Source: Natronospirales bacterium
GTDB taxonomy: Bacteria; Pseudomonadota; Gammaproteobacteria; Natronospirales; JAIVGZ01
Length of the DNA: 34,241 bases
NCBI GenBank assembly: GCA_020201335.1
Contig: JAIVGZ010000005.1
Location: 1-34,241 of the forward strand
Reading direction: 5' to 3'
This document shows, one piece after another, positions 17,887 to 25,916 of this stretch; the stretch's first letter is position 1; every line of letters begins with the position of its first letter. Under the pieces are notes generated by a model. It worked only from the letters and a program-made list of their open reading frames with translations, was not told the origin of the DNA and did no database searches. Position numbers and translations under genes: made by a program.

Positions 17887-19082
17887 AGCCGTGCAGGCGT
17901 TACGTGGTATCCACGAAGACGCCGCGCGAAATCCTCGAGCGCTACGATGCCGCTCTGCTCGGCCTCGTGGATCCATTCCCGGAAATCCGCAACCAGCTTG
18001 TCGTTGCTCGCTGCGGAGCTTTCCCACAGGGTCGTCAACCGCTCGCGGAACGCGTACACAGTCTTCAATACCTCGCTACGGTCGAGCACTTCCTGCAGGT
18101 GGGCGTGCGCTGCGTCGTCCAGCAGCATGCGTTCGCGGACCAGCGCGGAGCGGGTCTTGCGCCAAACGCGGCCTGACGTGGCGCCGAGCTTTTGCCACTC
18201 GGAGCGCAGGATCGGGAGGGTGACTGTGCACGTGTAATCGCGGAGCACGTGCAGCCGCGACAGGATGATTGCACGCACGCCATCAAGGTCGAGGTGCTCG
18301 CGCGCGACTTGTCCCGGGACCGGCGCCAGGCGCCGCACCCTTGCGAGCCCTACGCGCTCCAGCGTCCGTATCACCGCCCAGCCGACATCGAACTCGCCGC
18401 GGCGCAGCGCGAACTTCGCCGAGCTAGGGTACGCATGGTGGTTGTTGTGCAGTTCCTCACCGCCGAACCACACGCCCCACGGCACGATGTTCGTTGCCGC
18501 GTCCTTGCATTCGAAGTTGCGGTAGCCCCAGTAATGTCCGATGCCATTGATGACGCCGGCCGACATCACGGGCATCGCTGCCATCTGCACTGCGCCGACG
18601 GTGATACCGATTGCGCCGAACAGCGCGACATCGACGATGAACATGAGTGCAATACCGAGCCACGTGTATGGCGTGTAGACGTTGCGCTCGATCCAGTCGT
18701 CCGGTGCGCCGCGCCCGTACTTGTCGAGCGTTTCCGCATTCTTCGCCTCGGCGCGGTACAGCTCGGCGCCCTGCAGCAGCACGCGCTTCAGACCGAGCAC
18801 CTGCGGGCTGTGCGGGTCTTCTTCGGTTTCGCAGCGCGCGTGGTGCTTGCGGTGGATCGCGACCCATTCCTTCGTGTTGATGCCGGTGCTCATCCACAGC
18901 CACAAGCGGAACGGGTGCTGGATTACCGGATGCAGGTCGAGTGCGCGGTGGCACTGGTCGCGGTGCAGGTACAGCGTCGTCGCCAGCGTGGTGAAGAACA
19001 CCATGCCGAGCGCGCTTAGTGCGATGCCCCACCAGGGCAAGTTGAGTACGCCGGTGGACAGGAATTCAAGAATCGGGCTCAT
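17883..19082 (-). CDS. Fatty acid desaturase (acyl-CoA/acyl-lipid delta-9 type)
   Basis: Membrane di-iron desaturase introducing a double bond into saturated acyl chains. The three histidine boxes are present: HRDQCH, HRKHH and HNNHH. Hydrophobic helix pairs lie before the first box and between the second and third (about residues 18-38, 140-175). The last 130 or so residues, after the third box, are a charged helical extension (with MLLDDAAHAHLQEVLDRSEV), making the protein longer (399) than minimal desaturases. It is preceded by its own predicted promoter and by the rpmBG terminator, so it is transcribed independently. The exact regiospecificity is inferred from the family. Confidence 0.93.
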   Translation of the reverse strand: MSPILEFLSTGVLNLPWWGIALSALGMVFFTTLATTLYLHRDQCHRALDLHPVIQHPFRLWLWMSTGINTKEWVAIHRKHHARCETEEDPHSPQVLGLKRVLLQGAELYRAEAKNAETLDKYGRGAPDDWIERNVYTPYTWLGIALMFIVDVALFGAIGITVGAVQMAAMPVMSAGVINGIGHYWGYRNFECKDAATNIVPWGVWFGGEELHNNHHAYPSSAKFALRRGEFDVGWAVIRTLERVGLARVRRLAPVPGQVAREHLDLDGVRAIILSRLHVLRDYTCTVTLPILRSEWQKLGATSGRVWRKTRSALVRERMLLDDAAHAHLQEVLDRSEVLKTVYAFRERLTTLWESSAASNDKLVADFREWIHEAEQSGIVALEDFARRLRGYHVTPARL

Positions 19083-19110
19083 TGCTTACTCGGTTACTCA
19101 GGGTGCCATG

Positions 19111-19140
19111 ACTATAGGGGATTTGGACACGATGGGTCTA
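19111..19140 (-). promoter_or_regulatory. Predicted promoter of the desaturase gene
   Basis: On the minus strand, TAGACC (19140-19135) and TATAGT (19116-19111) are separated by 18 nt. Between the -10 and the start codon lies a direct repeat, GAGTAA-CC-GAGTAA (about 19087-19100), which could be a regulator site. This is an eye-based prediction. Confidence 0.45.
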
Positions 19141-19155
19141 TCCGGGTTCCCACAT

Positions 19156-19181
19156 AAAAAAGCCCGCTTGCGCGGGCTTTT
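19156..19181 (-). terminator. Rho-independent terminator after rpmB-rpmG
   Basis: Minus-strand hairpin AAAAGCCCGC, loop GCAA, GCGGGCTTTT, followed by further T residues. The stem is G+C-rich and the T-tract lies in the right place just after the tandem TGATGA stop of rpmG. The plus strand also has a short T-run, so it could act in both directions. Confidence 0.9.
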
Positions 19182-19183
19182 CA

Positions 19184-19339
19184 TCACTTAATCTTAGCTT
19201 CCTTGTACATCACGTGCTTGCGCACGACCGGATCGAACTTCTTCATCTCGAGCTTTTCGGGCTTGGTCCGCTTGTTCTTGTCGGTCGTGTAGTAATGACC
19301 GGTACCGGCGGATGAAACCATCTTAATTTTGTCGCGCAT
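19184..19339 (-). CDS. rpmG: 50S ribosomal protein L33
   Basis: A 51-residue protein beginning [19 protein letters not shown] and continuing [17 protein letters not shown], the standard L33 sequence. It lacks the two CxxC pairs, so it is the zinc-independent form. The frame is open upstream, but ATG at 19339, after a GGAGGCC ribosome site, gives exact family length. It ends in a double stop and is followed by the terminator. It lies 10 nt after rpmB, the usual rpmB-rpmG operon. Confidence 0.97.
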   Translation of the reverse strand: MRDKIKMVSSAGTGHYYTTDKNKRTKPEKLEMKKFDPVVRKHVMYKEAKIK

Positions 19340-19349
19340 TGTGGCCTCC

Positions 19350-19586
19350 TTAGACCTTTTCGCCGCGGGCGCGCAGGTCGGCAACGATCTTGTCGATGCC
19401 GAGCTTGTCGATCATGCGCATGCCGGCCGACGAAATCTTCAGGCGCACGAAGCGCTTCTCGCTCTCCATCCAGAACCGGCGGTTGTGCAGGTTCGGCAGA
19501 AAACGGCGACGGGTTCTGTTGTTCGCGTGTGACACGTTGTTGCCCGTAATCGGGCCCTTGCCGGTCACTTGGCACACTCGGGACAT
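19350..19586 (-). CDS. rpmB: 50S ribosomal protein L28
   Basis: A 78-residue protein, [20 protein letters not shown] at the N-terminus, then [16 protein letters not shown] and a C-terminal helical part ([17 protein letters not shown]). This is the zinc-free type with a single cysteine. ATG at 19586 follows a GAGGAAG ribosome site. First gene of the rpmB-rpmG operon, with a clear promoter at 19625-19654. Confidence 0.97.
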   Translation of the reverse strand: MSRVCQVTGKGPITGNNVSHANNRTRRRFLPNLHNRRFWMESEKRFVRLKISSAGMRMIDKLGIDKIVADLRARGEKV

Positions 19587-19624
19587 GACTGCTTCCTCGG
19601 GTTTCACTAAGCGGAAAGGCGCGA

Positions 19625-19654
19625 ATTCTACCGTTTAACCTCGCCTCCGCGCAA
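19625..19654 (-). promoter_or_regulatory. Predicted promoter of rpmB-rpmG
   Basis: Minus strand: TTGCGC (19654-19649), 18-nt spacer, TAGAAT (19630-19625). This places the transcription start about 30 nt upstream of the rpmB start codon, with a GAGGAAG ribosome site in the leader. Confidence 0.65.
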
Positions 19655-19724
19655 GAGAGGGTGTTTCTGCTGGAATCCGTCGAGCGTCCCGCCTTAGCGT
19701 GGTTTGCCCACCCAGGAGACGCCC

Positions 19725-20399
19725 ATGTCGATAGCCAGTTGGCCCGTTACCGAACGCCCGCGCGAGAAACTCCTCGCGCGCGGCCCCGATTCACTGTCCG
19801 ATGCCGAGCTGCTCGCAATTTTTCTCCGCTGTGGGGTCCAAGGGACCTCAGCGGTGGACCTGGCGCGCCGCCTGCTGACGCAGTTCGGCAGCCTTCGAGG
19901 CCTGCTGACCGCCGACCAGGGAGAATTCTGCGCCGGCCACGGGCTCGGCCTCGCGAAGTATGTGGAGCTCCAGGCGGTGCTGGAGCTCGGTCGGCGGCAT
20001 CTGGCGGAAGCGCTCGACCGGGCCGACCCGCTGACCAGCCCCGACGCGACCCGCCGCTTCCTGCAGGCGCGGTTGCGCGACCTGCCGCACGAGGTCTTCG
20101 CCGCGCTGTTCCTCGATAACCGGCACCGGGTAATCCGCTACGAGGAGCTGTTCCGCGGCACGATCGACGGCGCGAGTGTCCACCCAAGAGAGGTCGTGAA
20201 GGCGGCATTGAAGCTAAACGCCGCCGCGGTGATATTTGCGCACAACCACCCGTCCGGTGTCGCTGAGCCCAGCCACGCCGACGAGCGCCTGACCCGGCGC
20301 CTGCGCGACGCGTTGGGCCTCGTCGACATCCGGGTGCTTGACCATGTTGTGGTGGGCGACGGGCAGATGGTCAGCTTCGCAGAGCGTGGGCTGTTGTAG
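19725..20399 (+). CDS. radC: RadC/YeeS family JAB-domain protein
   Basis: A 224-residue protein with an N-terminal helix-hairpin-helix-like region ([20 protein letters not shown], quoted in part) and a C-terminal JAB/MPN metalloprotease-like domain. The metal motif [14 protein letters not shown] (HxHPSG...D) is complete, with the upstream glutamate in [13 protein letters not shown]. Although named for DNA repair, the family's biochemical role is unsettled. ATG at 19725 is preceded by GGAG at 7 nt spacing, which selects it over starts upstream. The stop codon TAG lies inside the head of a REP-like repeat. Confidence 0.93.
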   Translation: MSIASWPVTERPREKLLARGPDSLSDAELLAIFLRCGVQGTSAVDLARRLLTQFGSLRGLLTADQGEFCAGHGLGLAKYVELQAVLELGRRHLAEALDRADPLTSPDATRRFLQARLRDLPHEVFAALFLDNRHRVIRYEELFRGTIDGASVHPREVVKAALKLNAAAVIFAHNHPSGVAEPSHADERLTRRLRDALGLVDIRVLDHVVVGDGQMVSFAERGLL

Positions 20400-20417
20400 G
20401 AGGGCCGCATTTCGGCC
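20396..20417 (+). repeat. Degenerate REP-like palindrome between radC and coaBC
   Basis: GTAGGAG at 20396-20402 followed by a 5-bp hairpin, GGCCG (20403-20407), loop CATTT, CGGCC (20413-20417). The head matches the other REP-like elements of the window; the stem is shorter. It overlaps the last codons of radC. A TAGAAT -10-like hexamer at 20425-20430 follows, without a good -35. Confidence 0.5.
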
Positions 20418-20439
20418 TGTCAGGTAGAATCGGCGCCTT

Positions 20440-21621
20440 ATGCACGGCCAGCGCATTATCGTGGGCATCACTGGGGGTATTGCCGCGTACAAGGCGGCTG
20501 AACTCGTACGCCGGCTCGTCGAGCGTGGCGCCGAGGTTCAGGTGGTGATGACCCGCGGCGCGAAGGAATTCATCACGCCGCTGACGATGCAGGCAGTGTC
20601 GGGCCGGCCGATCCGCGACGATCTGTGGGACCTTGATGCGGAAGCGGCGATGGGGCACATAGAACTCGCGCGCTGGGCCGAGCGCGTAATCGTCGCTCCG
20701 GCAACCGCCGACTTCCTCGCGCGGCTCGCCCGCGGCGAGGCGAACGACCTCCTGACGACTTTGTGCCTCGCGACAGAGGCGCCGGTCGCGGTCGCGCCGG
20801 CGATGAACCGGATCATGTGGTCAAACCCCGCGACGCAGGCGAATGTCGAGACTTTGCGCGCGCGCGGCGTCGAAGTGCTCGGCCCGGGCGACGGCAGCCA
20901 GGCGTGCGGCGAGACCGGACCCGGCCGCATGCTCGAACCGGACGCGATCCTGAACGCGATTGTCGGTACGCCGGGTGTGCTCGCCGGCGTGCGTGTGTTG
21001 GTCACGGCGGGCCCGACCCGCGAGGCGATTGACCCCGTACGTTATATGACGAACCGCAGCTCCGGGAAGATGGGCTACGCGGTCGCCGTCGCAGCGCGCG
21101 CGGCCGGAGCCGAGGTTACGCTGGTCAGCGGGCCGACCGCGCTGGCGCCTCCGGCAGGGATTTTGTTTGTTGCAGTCGAGAGCGCGGCCGACATGCGTGC
21201 CGCAGTTGCGGAACGGGTCGGCGATGCCGAAGTCTTCATTGCCGCTGCCGCAGTCGCAGACTGGACCCCGGCGGACCCGGCGGGCAGTAAGCTGAAGAAG
21301 GGCGCCGCGGCTCCGCCGCTCGCGTTCGAACCGACCATCGACATACTCGCTGAAGTCGCTGCGCGCGCCGCCGCGCCGTTTACGGTCGGCTTCGCTGCAG
21401 AGACCGATGACCTGGAGGCGCATGCGCGCCGCAAGCTCACTGAGAAGCGATTGGACATGATCGCTGCGAACGCGGTTGGCGACGGGCGCGGGTTTGACGC
21501 AGACGACAACGAGCTGCTCGTGCTCTGGAAAGGCGGCGAGCGCCAACTGCCGCGCGCGCACAAGCGGGCGCTCGCCACGCAGTTGGTCGCGCTGATTGCG
21601 GAAAGGCTCAAGGAACGCTGA
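20440..21621 (+). CDS. coaBC: Phosphopantothenoylcysteine decarboxylase / phosphopantothenate-cysteine ligase
   Basis: Bifunctional CoA-pathway enzyme. The flavoprotein CoaC domain (residues 1 to about 185) shows [17 protein letters not shown], the catalytic histidine in [13 protein letters not shown], and [10 protein letters not shown] with the active-site cysteine. The CoaB domain follows, with [28 protein letters not shown], the KLKK segment (GSKLKKG) and FAAETDD. The 393 residues match family length. The stop overlaps the dut start (TGATG), the widely conserved coaBC-dut arrangement. Confidence 0.97.
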   Translation: MHGQRIIVGITGGIAAYKAAELVRRLVERGAEVQVVMTRGAKEFITPLTMQAVSGRPIRDDLWDLDAEAAMGHIELARWAERVIVAPATADFLARLARGEANDLLTTLCLATEAPVAVAPAMNRIMWSNPATQANVETLRARGVEVLGPGDGSQACGETGPGRMLEPDAILNAIVGTPGVLAGVRVLVTAGPTREAIDPVRYMTNRSSGKMGYAVAVAARAAGAEVTLVSGPTALAPPAGILFVAVESAADMRAAVAERVGDAEVFIAAAAVADWTPADPAGSKLKKGAAAPPLAFEPTIDILAEVAARAAAPFTVGFAAETDDLEAHARRKLTEKRLDMIAANAVGDGRGFDADDNELLVLWKGGERQLPRAHKRALATQLVALIAERLKER

Positions 21622-22076
21622 TGCAGACAATCAAGCTGAAAGTGCTCGACCCGCGTGTCGGCAACGAATTCCCGTTACCCGCTTACGCGACCGACGGCGC
21701 CGCCGGCATGGACCTTCGCGCGTGCCTCGATGCGCCGGTGACGCTGGGGCCCGGCGAGACCACGCTGGTACCGACCGGCATTGCGATTCACATCTGCGAC
21801 CCGGGCCTCGCGGCGGTGTTGCTGCCGCGCTCAGGGTTGGGCCACAAGCACGGCATCGTGCTCGGCAACCTCACCGGGCTGATTGATTCCGATTACCAGG
21901 GGCAGCTGATGGTTTCGTGCTGGAACCGCGGGCACGCGGTGTTCACGATTGAGCCGGGTGAGCGTATCGCGCAGATGGTGATTGTGCCGGTTGTGCAGGC
22001 GCGTTTCGAGGTCGTCGACGCGTTCGAGGCGTCGGAACGTGCCGATGGTGGCTTCGGCAGTTCAGGGCGCCGCTGA
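21621..22076 (+). CDS. dut: dUTP pyrophosphatase
   Basis: Trimeric dUTPase hydrolysing dUTP to dUMP, preventing uracil incorporation. All five motifs are visible: [49 protein letters not shown] and the C-terminal [11 protein letters not shown]. The 151 residues are the normal length. The stop codon lies in one arm of a small inverted repeat whose other arm holds the stop of the convergent gene. Confidence 0.98.
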   Translation: MQTIKLKVLDPRVGNEFPLPAYATDGAAGMDLRACLDAPVTLGPGETTLVPTGIAIHICDPGLAAVLLPRSGLGHKHGIVLGNLTGLIDSDYQGQLMVSCWNRGHAVFTIEPGERIAQMVIVPVVQARFEVVDAFEASERADGGFGSSGRR

Positions 22077-22085
22077 CGCTCAGCG
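22071..22085. repeat. Inverted repeat carrying both convergent stop codons (dut / DUF4124 gene)
   Basis: CGCTGA (22071-22076), 3-nt loop CGC, TCAGCG (22080-22085). The left arm contains the dut TGA and the right arm, read on the minus strand, contains the TGA of the opposite gene. There is no T-tract, so termination activity is uncertain. Confidence 0.6.
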
Positions 22086-22706
22086 TTGCCCAGAACCCCG
22101 CAACTGTTCGAAGCGCGCGATGTCGGCGGTGAACTGTTCCCGGATGTCCGCCTGCTCCTTCTCCCGTGCCTCGAGAAAGCGCTGCGTTGCATTGAGCTGA
22201 TCGCGTGTCGCAGTGAGCCGCTGCACCAATGGCACTGGCGGCGATTCGCCGGCGGCTTCGACCCGCGCGGCCAGATCTTCCACAGTCCTTGAAAGGTTGT
22301 CCGCGGCGTCGCGCGACACGCGGATCTGCGCTTCGAGCGATGAAAGCCGCGCGTCGCGCGCGTTCGTCAGGTCGGTGACGGTGGTGTAACTGTCGAGCAG
22401 CATCCGGTCGCGGCGCGCCTGCGCCTCCCGCGCGACGCGGCGCTCTTCCTCGAGCTCGCGCTCGGCCGCCCGATCGGCGCGCTGCGCATCCGTCAGTTCC
22501 GCCTCGATTACGCGCACGACCATGCCGCGCGCGTTCAGCACCTCGATGCGTTTGCCGGCCACGTCAGGCGGGATGCGGTCGGCGATGCGCGTCGTGCCGT
22601 TGTCATCGACCCAGCGGTAGCGCTGCTGCGCATCTGCGGTGAACGAAGCTGCCGCCAGTGCTGTCCCGAGTACGGCGCCGATGAGAACCTTGGTTTGCGT
22701 CTTCAT
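22080..22706 (-). CDS. Secreted DUF4124-type protein with coiled coil
   Basis: A 208-residue protein with a signal peptide (MKTQTKVLIGAVLGTALAAA, cleavage probably after ADA), a short DUF4124-like segment (QRYRWVDDNGTTRIADRIPP) and a long highly charged helical region (about residues 75-200, including AERELEEERRVAREAQARRD) predicted to form coiled coils. DUF4124 proteins are common periplasmic proteins of unknown function in Gammaproteobacteria. It starts 18 nt after pyrE stops and is probably in the same transcript. Confidence 0.85.
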   Translation of the reverse strand: MKTQTKVLIGAVLGTALAAASFTADAQQRYRWVDDNGTTRIADRIPPDVAGKRIEVLNARGMVVRVIEAELTDAQRADRAAERELEEERRVAREAQARRDRMLLDSYTTVTDLTNARDARLSSLEAQIRVSRDAADNLSRTVEDLAARVEAAGESPPVPLVQRLTATRDQLNATQRFLEAREKEQADIREQFTADIARFEQLRGSGQR

Positions 22707-22724
22707 GGCCGGAGTATACCGCGC

Positions 22725-23366
22725 CTAGACGCCGTACTCGGCCTGGTACGCGCGCAGCGCCGCGAGCGCGTCCGCCATGCCGGGCGCCTGCCCGATATGG
22801 GCTATGAGGTCCGTAAGCCGAGCGACGGCGACGACTTCGATGCCATGCCGTTCGCGGACGTCCTGCACCGCGGACAGCGCGCCGCTGCCGCGTTCCTCGC
22901 GGTCGAGGCTGATGACCACGCCGCAAGGTTCGCCACCTTGGGACCGGATGATCTCGACCGCCTCGCCGATCGCCGTCCCCGCAGTGATTACGTCGTCAAT
23001 GATCAGCACGCGGCCGGCGAGCGGGGCGCCCACAATCGTGCCGCCTTCGCCGTGGTCTTTCGCTTCTTTGCGGTTGAATGCGTACGGGATGTCGCGGCCG
23101 TGCCCGTCGGCGAGTGCGACCGCGGTGACCGCGGCGAGCGGAATTCCTTTGTATGCGGGTCCGAAGAGTACGTCGAACTTGATGCCGGAATCGACAATCG
23201 CCTGCGCGTAAAAGCGGCCAAGTTCTGCTAACGCGCTGCCGCTGTTGAACAGACCGGCGTTGAAGAAATAGGGGCTCTTGCGCCCGGATTTCAGCGTGAA
23301 CTCGCCGAACCGCAGCACGCCACGCTCGAGCGCGAATTCAAGGAACCGATGCTGCGCGTCTTTCAT
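22725..23366 (-). CDS. pyrE: Orotate phosphoribosyltransferase
   Basis: Converts orotate and PRPP to OMP in pyrimidine synthesis. The 213 residues match the usual length. Features are the N-terminal [49 protein letters not shown], the flexible loop [15 protein letters not shown] and the PRPP-binding motif [14 protein letters not shown]. The frame is open for 139 codons upstream, but those are antisense to xthA; ATG at 23366 ([11 protein letters not shown]) is the expected start. It is separated from divergent xthA by 21 nt that form an imperfect palindrome. Divergence from xthA is a conserved arrangement in some Gammaproteobacteria. Confidence 0.97.
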   Translation of the reverse strand: MKDAQHRFLEFALERGVLRFGEFTLKSGRKSPYFFNAGLFNSGSALAELGRFYAQAIVDSGIKFDVLFGPAYKGIPLAAVTAVALADGHGRDIPYAFNRKEAKDHGEGGTIVGAPLAGRVLIIDDVITAGTAIGEAVEIIRSQGGEPCGVVISLDREERGSGALSAVQDVRERHGIEVVAVARLTDLIAHIGQAPGMADALAALRAYQAEYGV

Positions 23367-23390
23367 GGCCGGGTATGATACACGGCCATG
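23364..23390. promoter_or_regulatory. Imperfect 27-bp palindrome spanning the pyrE/xthA divergent starts
   Basis: Arms CATGGCCG-G-GTAT and ATAC-A-CGGCCATG flank a central G, matching except at one internal pair and the centre. The outer CATs and ATGs are the two start codons themselves. It contains TATGAT on the plus strand (23374-23379) and TATCAT on the minus strand (23380-23375), both -10-like, but I see no good -35 for either. It could be a paired promoter or a regulator site. Confidence 0.4.
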
Positions 23391-24161
23391 CGCATCATCA
23401 CCGCGAACCTCAATGGCGTCCGCTCGGCTGCGCGCAAGGGCTTCTTCGAGTGGATGCAGCAACAGGGCGCCGATGTCGTCTGCCTGCAGGAGACGAAGGC
23501 GCAGCGCCACCAGCTCGAAGACGCGGTCTTCCACCCGGAAGGTTGGTTCAACTACTTCCACGATGCGCAGAAGCCCGGATATAGCGGCGTCGCAATTTAT
23601 ACGCGTACGGAACCGGACGAGGTCGTCAGCGGCATAGGTTGGCCGGATATCGACGCGGAGGGCAGGTGGATCGAGGCGCGTTTCGGCAAGCTGTCGGTCG
23701 TCTCGTTGTACATGCAGTCGGGCTCGTCGAGCGAGGCGCGGCAACAGGTAAAGTTCCAGTTCATGGAGCGCTTCATGCCGCATTTGAGGTCACTGCGGCG
23801 CAAGCGCCGCGAGTACGTGATCTGTGGCGACTGGAACATCGCGCACAAGGAAATCGACCTCAAGAACTGGCGCAGCAACCAGAAGAATTCGGGGTTCCTT
23901 CCAGAGGAGCGCGCGTGGATGGACATGCTGTTCGGCGCGGCGGGATTTGTCGACGCGTTCCGGCTCGTGAACGACCAGCCCGACCAGTACACCTGGTGGT
24001 CGAACCGAGGCCAGGCATGGGCGAAGAATGTCGGCTGGCGCATCGACTACCAGGTCATCACGCCGGGCCTGCGTGACGCGGTTCGGGCGGCTGCGATATA
24101 TAAGGACCAGCGCTTCTCCGACCACGCGCCGCTGTTGATGGACTACGACTACGAACTATGA
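23388..24161 (+). CDS. xthA: Exodeoxyribonuclease III / AP endonuclease
   Basis: Exonuclease III family enzyme that incises abasic DNA and removes 3' blocks. The 257-residue sequence has [19 protein letters not shown], the metal-binding glutamate in [45 protein letters not shown] and the catalytic [14 protein letters not shown] at the C-terminus. ATG at 23388 begins the family-standard [10 protein letters not shown]. The stop overlaps the ampG start (ATGA). Confidence 0.96.
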   Translation: MRIITANLNGVRSAARKGFFEWMQQQGADVVCLQETKAQRHQLEDAVFHPEGWFNYFHDAQKPGYSGVAIYTRTEPDEVVSGIGWPDIDAEGRWIEARFGKLSVVSLYMQSGSSSEARQQVKFQFMERFMPHLRSLRRKRREYVICGDWNIAHKEIDLKNWRSNQKNSGFLPEERAWMDMLFGAAGFVDAFRLVNDQPDQYTWWSNRGQAWAKNVGWRIDYQVITPGLRDAVRAAAIYKDQRFSDHAPLLMDYDYEL

Positions 24162-25507
24162 CGCGAAGCTGGCGTGAAGCCGTAACCGTCTACGCGCACC
24201 CGCGCGTAATCGGCATGCTGTTCCTCGGCTTTTCCGCGGGCCTTCCGCTATTCCTCGTCGGCGGCACTTTCTCAATCTGGCTGCGCGACGTCGGTATCGA
24301 GCTCGTCACCATTGGTTTCCTGTCATGGGTCGGGATTGCGCACAGCATAAAGGTGCTGTGGGCGCCGGTCGTGGATCGCCTGAACCTGCCCGTGCTCACG
24401 CGCTTGCTGGGCCGGCGGCGTGCGTGGATGCTGTTGTCGCAGGTCACGATCGCCGTGGCGCTGGCGGGGATGGCGCTCACGGACCCGCGTGAACACCTGA
24501 TGCTGATTGCGGTCTTCGCGGTGATGGCGGCGTTCGGCTCGGCGACGCAGGATATCGCCGTCGACGCGTACCGCATCGAAGCGGTCGAGAAGCACAAGCA
24601 AGCGGCGATGGCGACCACCTACGTGTACGGGTACCGCGTCGCGATGATCAGCGCCGGCACCGGCGCGATCTATGTCGCAAGCTTCGCCAGCTGGGACCTC
24701 GCGTACGGCCTGATGGCGGTGCTGATGAGCGTCGGGATGCTGACGACGTTGATCATCCGCGAGCCCGATGTGCATGTCGACCGCGCGACGCTGAGTATGG
24801 AACAGGGCGTTATCGACTACCTTGCGACGACGACGCACATCGGCCTGCGGCGCGACCTGACGGTGCTATTCATCGGCGCGATCGTCGGCCCGTTCGTCGA
24901 CTTCTTCAAGCGATACGGCGCGCCGGCGCTGCTGATCCTGCTTTTCATCGGCACATTCCGCATGAGCGACATCTTCATGGGCGTGATGGCGCAGCCGTTC
25001 TACCTGGACCTTGGTTTCACGAAGACCCAGATCGCCAACATCTCGTTCGCATTCGGGCTCGGCATGACACTGGCGGGCGCTGCGCTCGGCGGTGTGCTGG
25101 TGATGCGCTTCGGCATCATGCCGATGCTGATGTTTACGGCAGTGATGGCGCCCGTGACAAACCTGACGTTCTCTTGGCTCGCGCAACTCGGGCCGGAAAC
25201 CTACGGGCTCATCATCGCGATCGTCGCCGACAACGTGACGGCCGGGATGGCGATACCTGTGCTGATTGCGTACATGTCGAGCCTGACGAACCCGGCGTAC
25301 ACCGCAACACAGTACGCGCTGTTCAGCTCACTGATGACGCTGCCCGGGCAATTCTTCGGTGGTTTCACGGGTTGGCTGGCCGAGAGCGTCGGCTGGTTCT
25401 GGTTCTTCATCTGCAGTGCCGGGATCGGATTGCCGGCAATCATCCTCGCCGTCATGATCGCCTGCGTCGCGAATCCGGACCGCATTGATCAACCCGGTCG
25501 TGGGTGA
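24158..25507 (+). CDS. AmpG-type muropeptide permease (MFS)
   Basis: A 449-residue major facilitator with about 12 helices, related to AmpG, which imports anhydro-muropeptides for peptidoglycan recycling. Visible features are IGMLFLGFSAGLPLFLVGGT, SIKVLWAPVVDRLNLPVL, LGRRRAWMLLSQ (the MFS loop 2-3 region), GSATQDIAVDAYRIEAV and MSSLTNPAYTATQYALFSS, all AmpG-like. Start overlaps the xthA stop, and its last 23 nt overlap the predicted start of the Rieske gene. No ampD or beta-lactamase gene is near. Substrate assignment rests on family similarity. Confidence 0.9.
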   Translation: MTRSWREAVTVYAHPRVIGMLFLGFSAGLPLFLVGGTFSIWLRDVGIELVTIGFLSWVGIAHSIKVLWAPVVDRLNLPVLTRLLGRRRAWMLLSQVTIAVALAGMALTDPREHLMLIAVFAVMAAFGSATQDIAVDAYRIEAVEKHKQAAMATTYVYGYRVAMISAGTGAIYVASFASWDLAYGLMAVLMSVGMLTTLIIREPDVHVDRATLSMEQGVIDYLATTTHIGLRRDLTVLFIGAIVGPFVDFFKRYGAPALLILLFIGTFRMSDIFMGVMAQPFYLDLGFTKTQIANISFAFGLGMTLAGAALGGVLVMRFGIMPMLMFTAVMAPVTNLTFSWLAQLGPETYGLIIAIVADNVTAGMAIPVLIAYMSSLTNPAYTATQYALFSSLMTLPGQFFGGFTGWLAESVGWFWFFICSAGIGLPAIILAVMIACVANPDRIDQPGRG

Positions 25508-25841
25508 ACCGCTCGACATCTGCGCGCTCGCCGACCTGGCGGACGGCGCCGCGAAGGGCTTTGAAATCCCGGGCGGGTTGTACGATGGCTTCGTGGTGCG
25601 CCGCGGCACCGCGGTGCATGCCTACCTGAACACCTGCCCGCACTCCGGCGCGCGCCTCGACTGGAAGCCCGATGCATTCCTGACGCGCAGCCGCGAGCTG
25701 ATCATGTGCTCGGTGCACGGCGCGATCTTCGAGGTCGAAAACGGGCTGTGCGTCGGCGGCCCGTGCGTCGGCAGGTCGCTGCGCCCGCTTGCCGCCGAAG
25801 TGCGAGACGGGCGGATCCTGATCACCAGCGATTTGACATAA
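25485..25841 (+). CDS. Small Rieske [2Fe-2S] protein
   Basis: A 118-residue soluble ferredoxin-like protein with a Rieske cluster motif: CPHSG (Cys, His) and CSVHGAIF (Cys, His), 17 residues apart. The first half includes GLYDGFVVRRGTAVHAYLN, and the end includes GPCVGRSLRPLAAEV, matching small Rieske proteins of the NirD/biphenyl-ferredoxin kind. The start is uncertain: TTG at 25485 would overlap ampG by 23 nt, GTG at 25500 by 8 nt. Both lie in the ampG 3' end, suggesting coupled translation. No oxygenase is adjacent, so its partner is unknown. Confidence 0.85.
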   Translation: MINPVVGEPLDICALADLADGAAKGFEIPGGLYDGFVVRRGTAVHAYLNTCPHSGARLDWKPDAFLTRSRELIMCSVHGAIFEVENGLCVGGPCVGRSLRPLAAEVRDGRILITSDLT

Positions 25842-25846
25842 GCTAC

Positions 25847-25874
25847 TTGACGCCCATGTTCGCCACGGTACAAT
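25847..25874 (+). promoter_or_regulatory. Predicted promoter of the TetR-RND operon
   Basis: TTGACG (25847-25852), 16-nt spacer, TACAAT (25869-25874). Transcription would start near 25881, about 9 nt before a perfect 16-bp palindrome. Confidence 0.75.
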
Positions 25875-25889
25875 CGTGCCTCCAGAACG

Positions 25890-25905
25890 GACCGACCGGT
25901 CGGTC
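25890..25905. promoter_or_regulatory. Palindromic operator, probably for the adjacent TetR regulator
   Basis: GACCGACC-GGTCGGTC is a perfect 16-bp palindrome between the predicted transcription start and the tetR start codon at 25917. Palindromes of this kind are typical of TetR/AcrR-family operators next to efflux genes. Autorepression of the tetR-MFP-RND transcript is the simple reading. Confidence 0.75.
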
Positions 25906-25916
25906 AGCGAGGCAAT

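Noticed and set aside
23367-23783. N-terminal extension of the pyrE frame
   Set aside because: Antisense to xthA; PyrE of normal length begins at 23366.
25833-25838. TTGACA at the end of the Rieske gene as a -35 box
   Set aside because: No suitable -10 at 16-18 nt; the TTGACG/TACAAT pair downstream is better.
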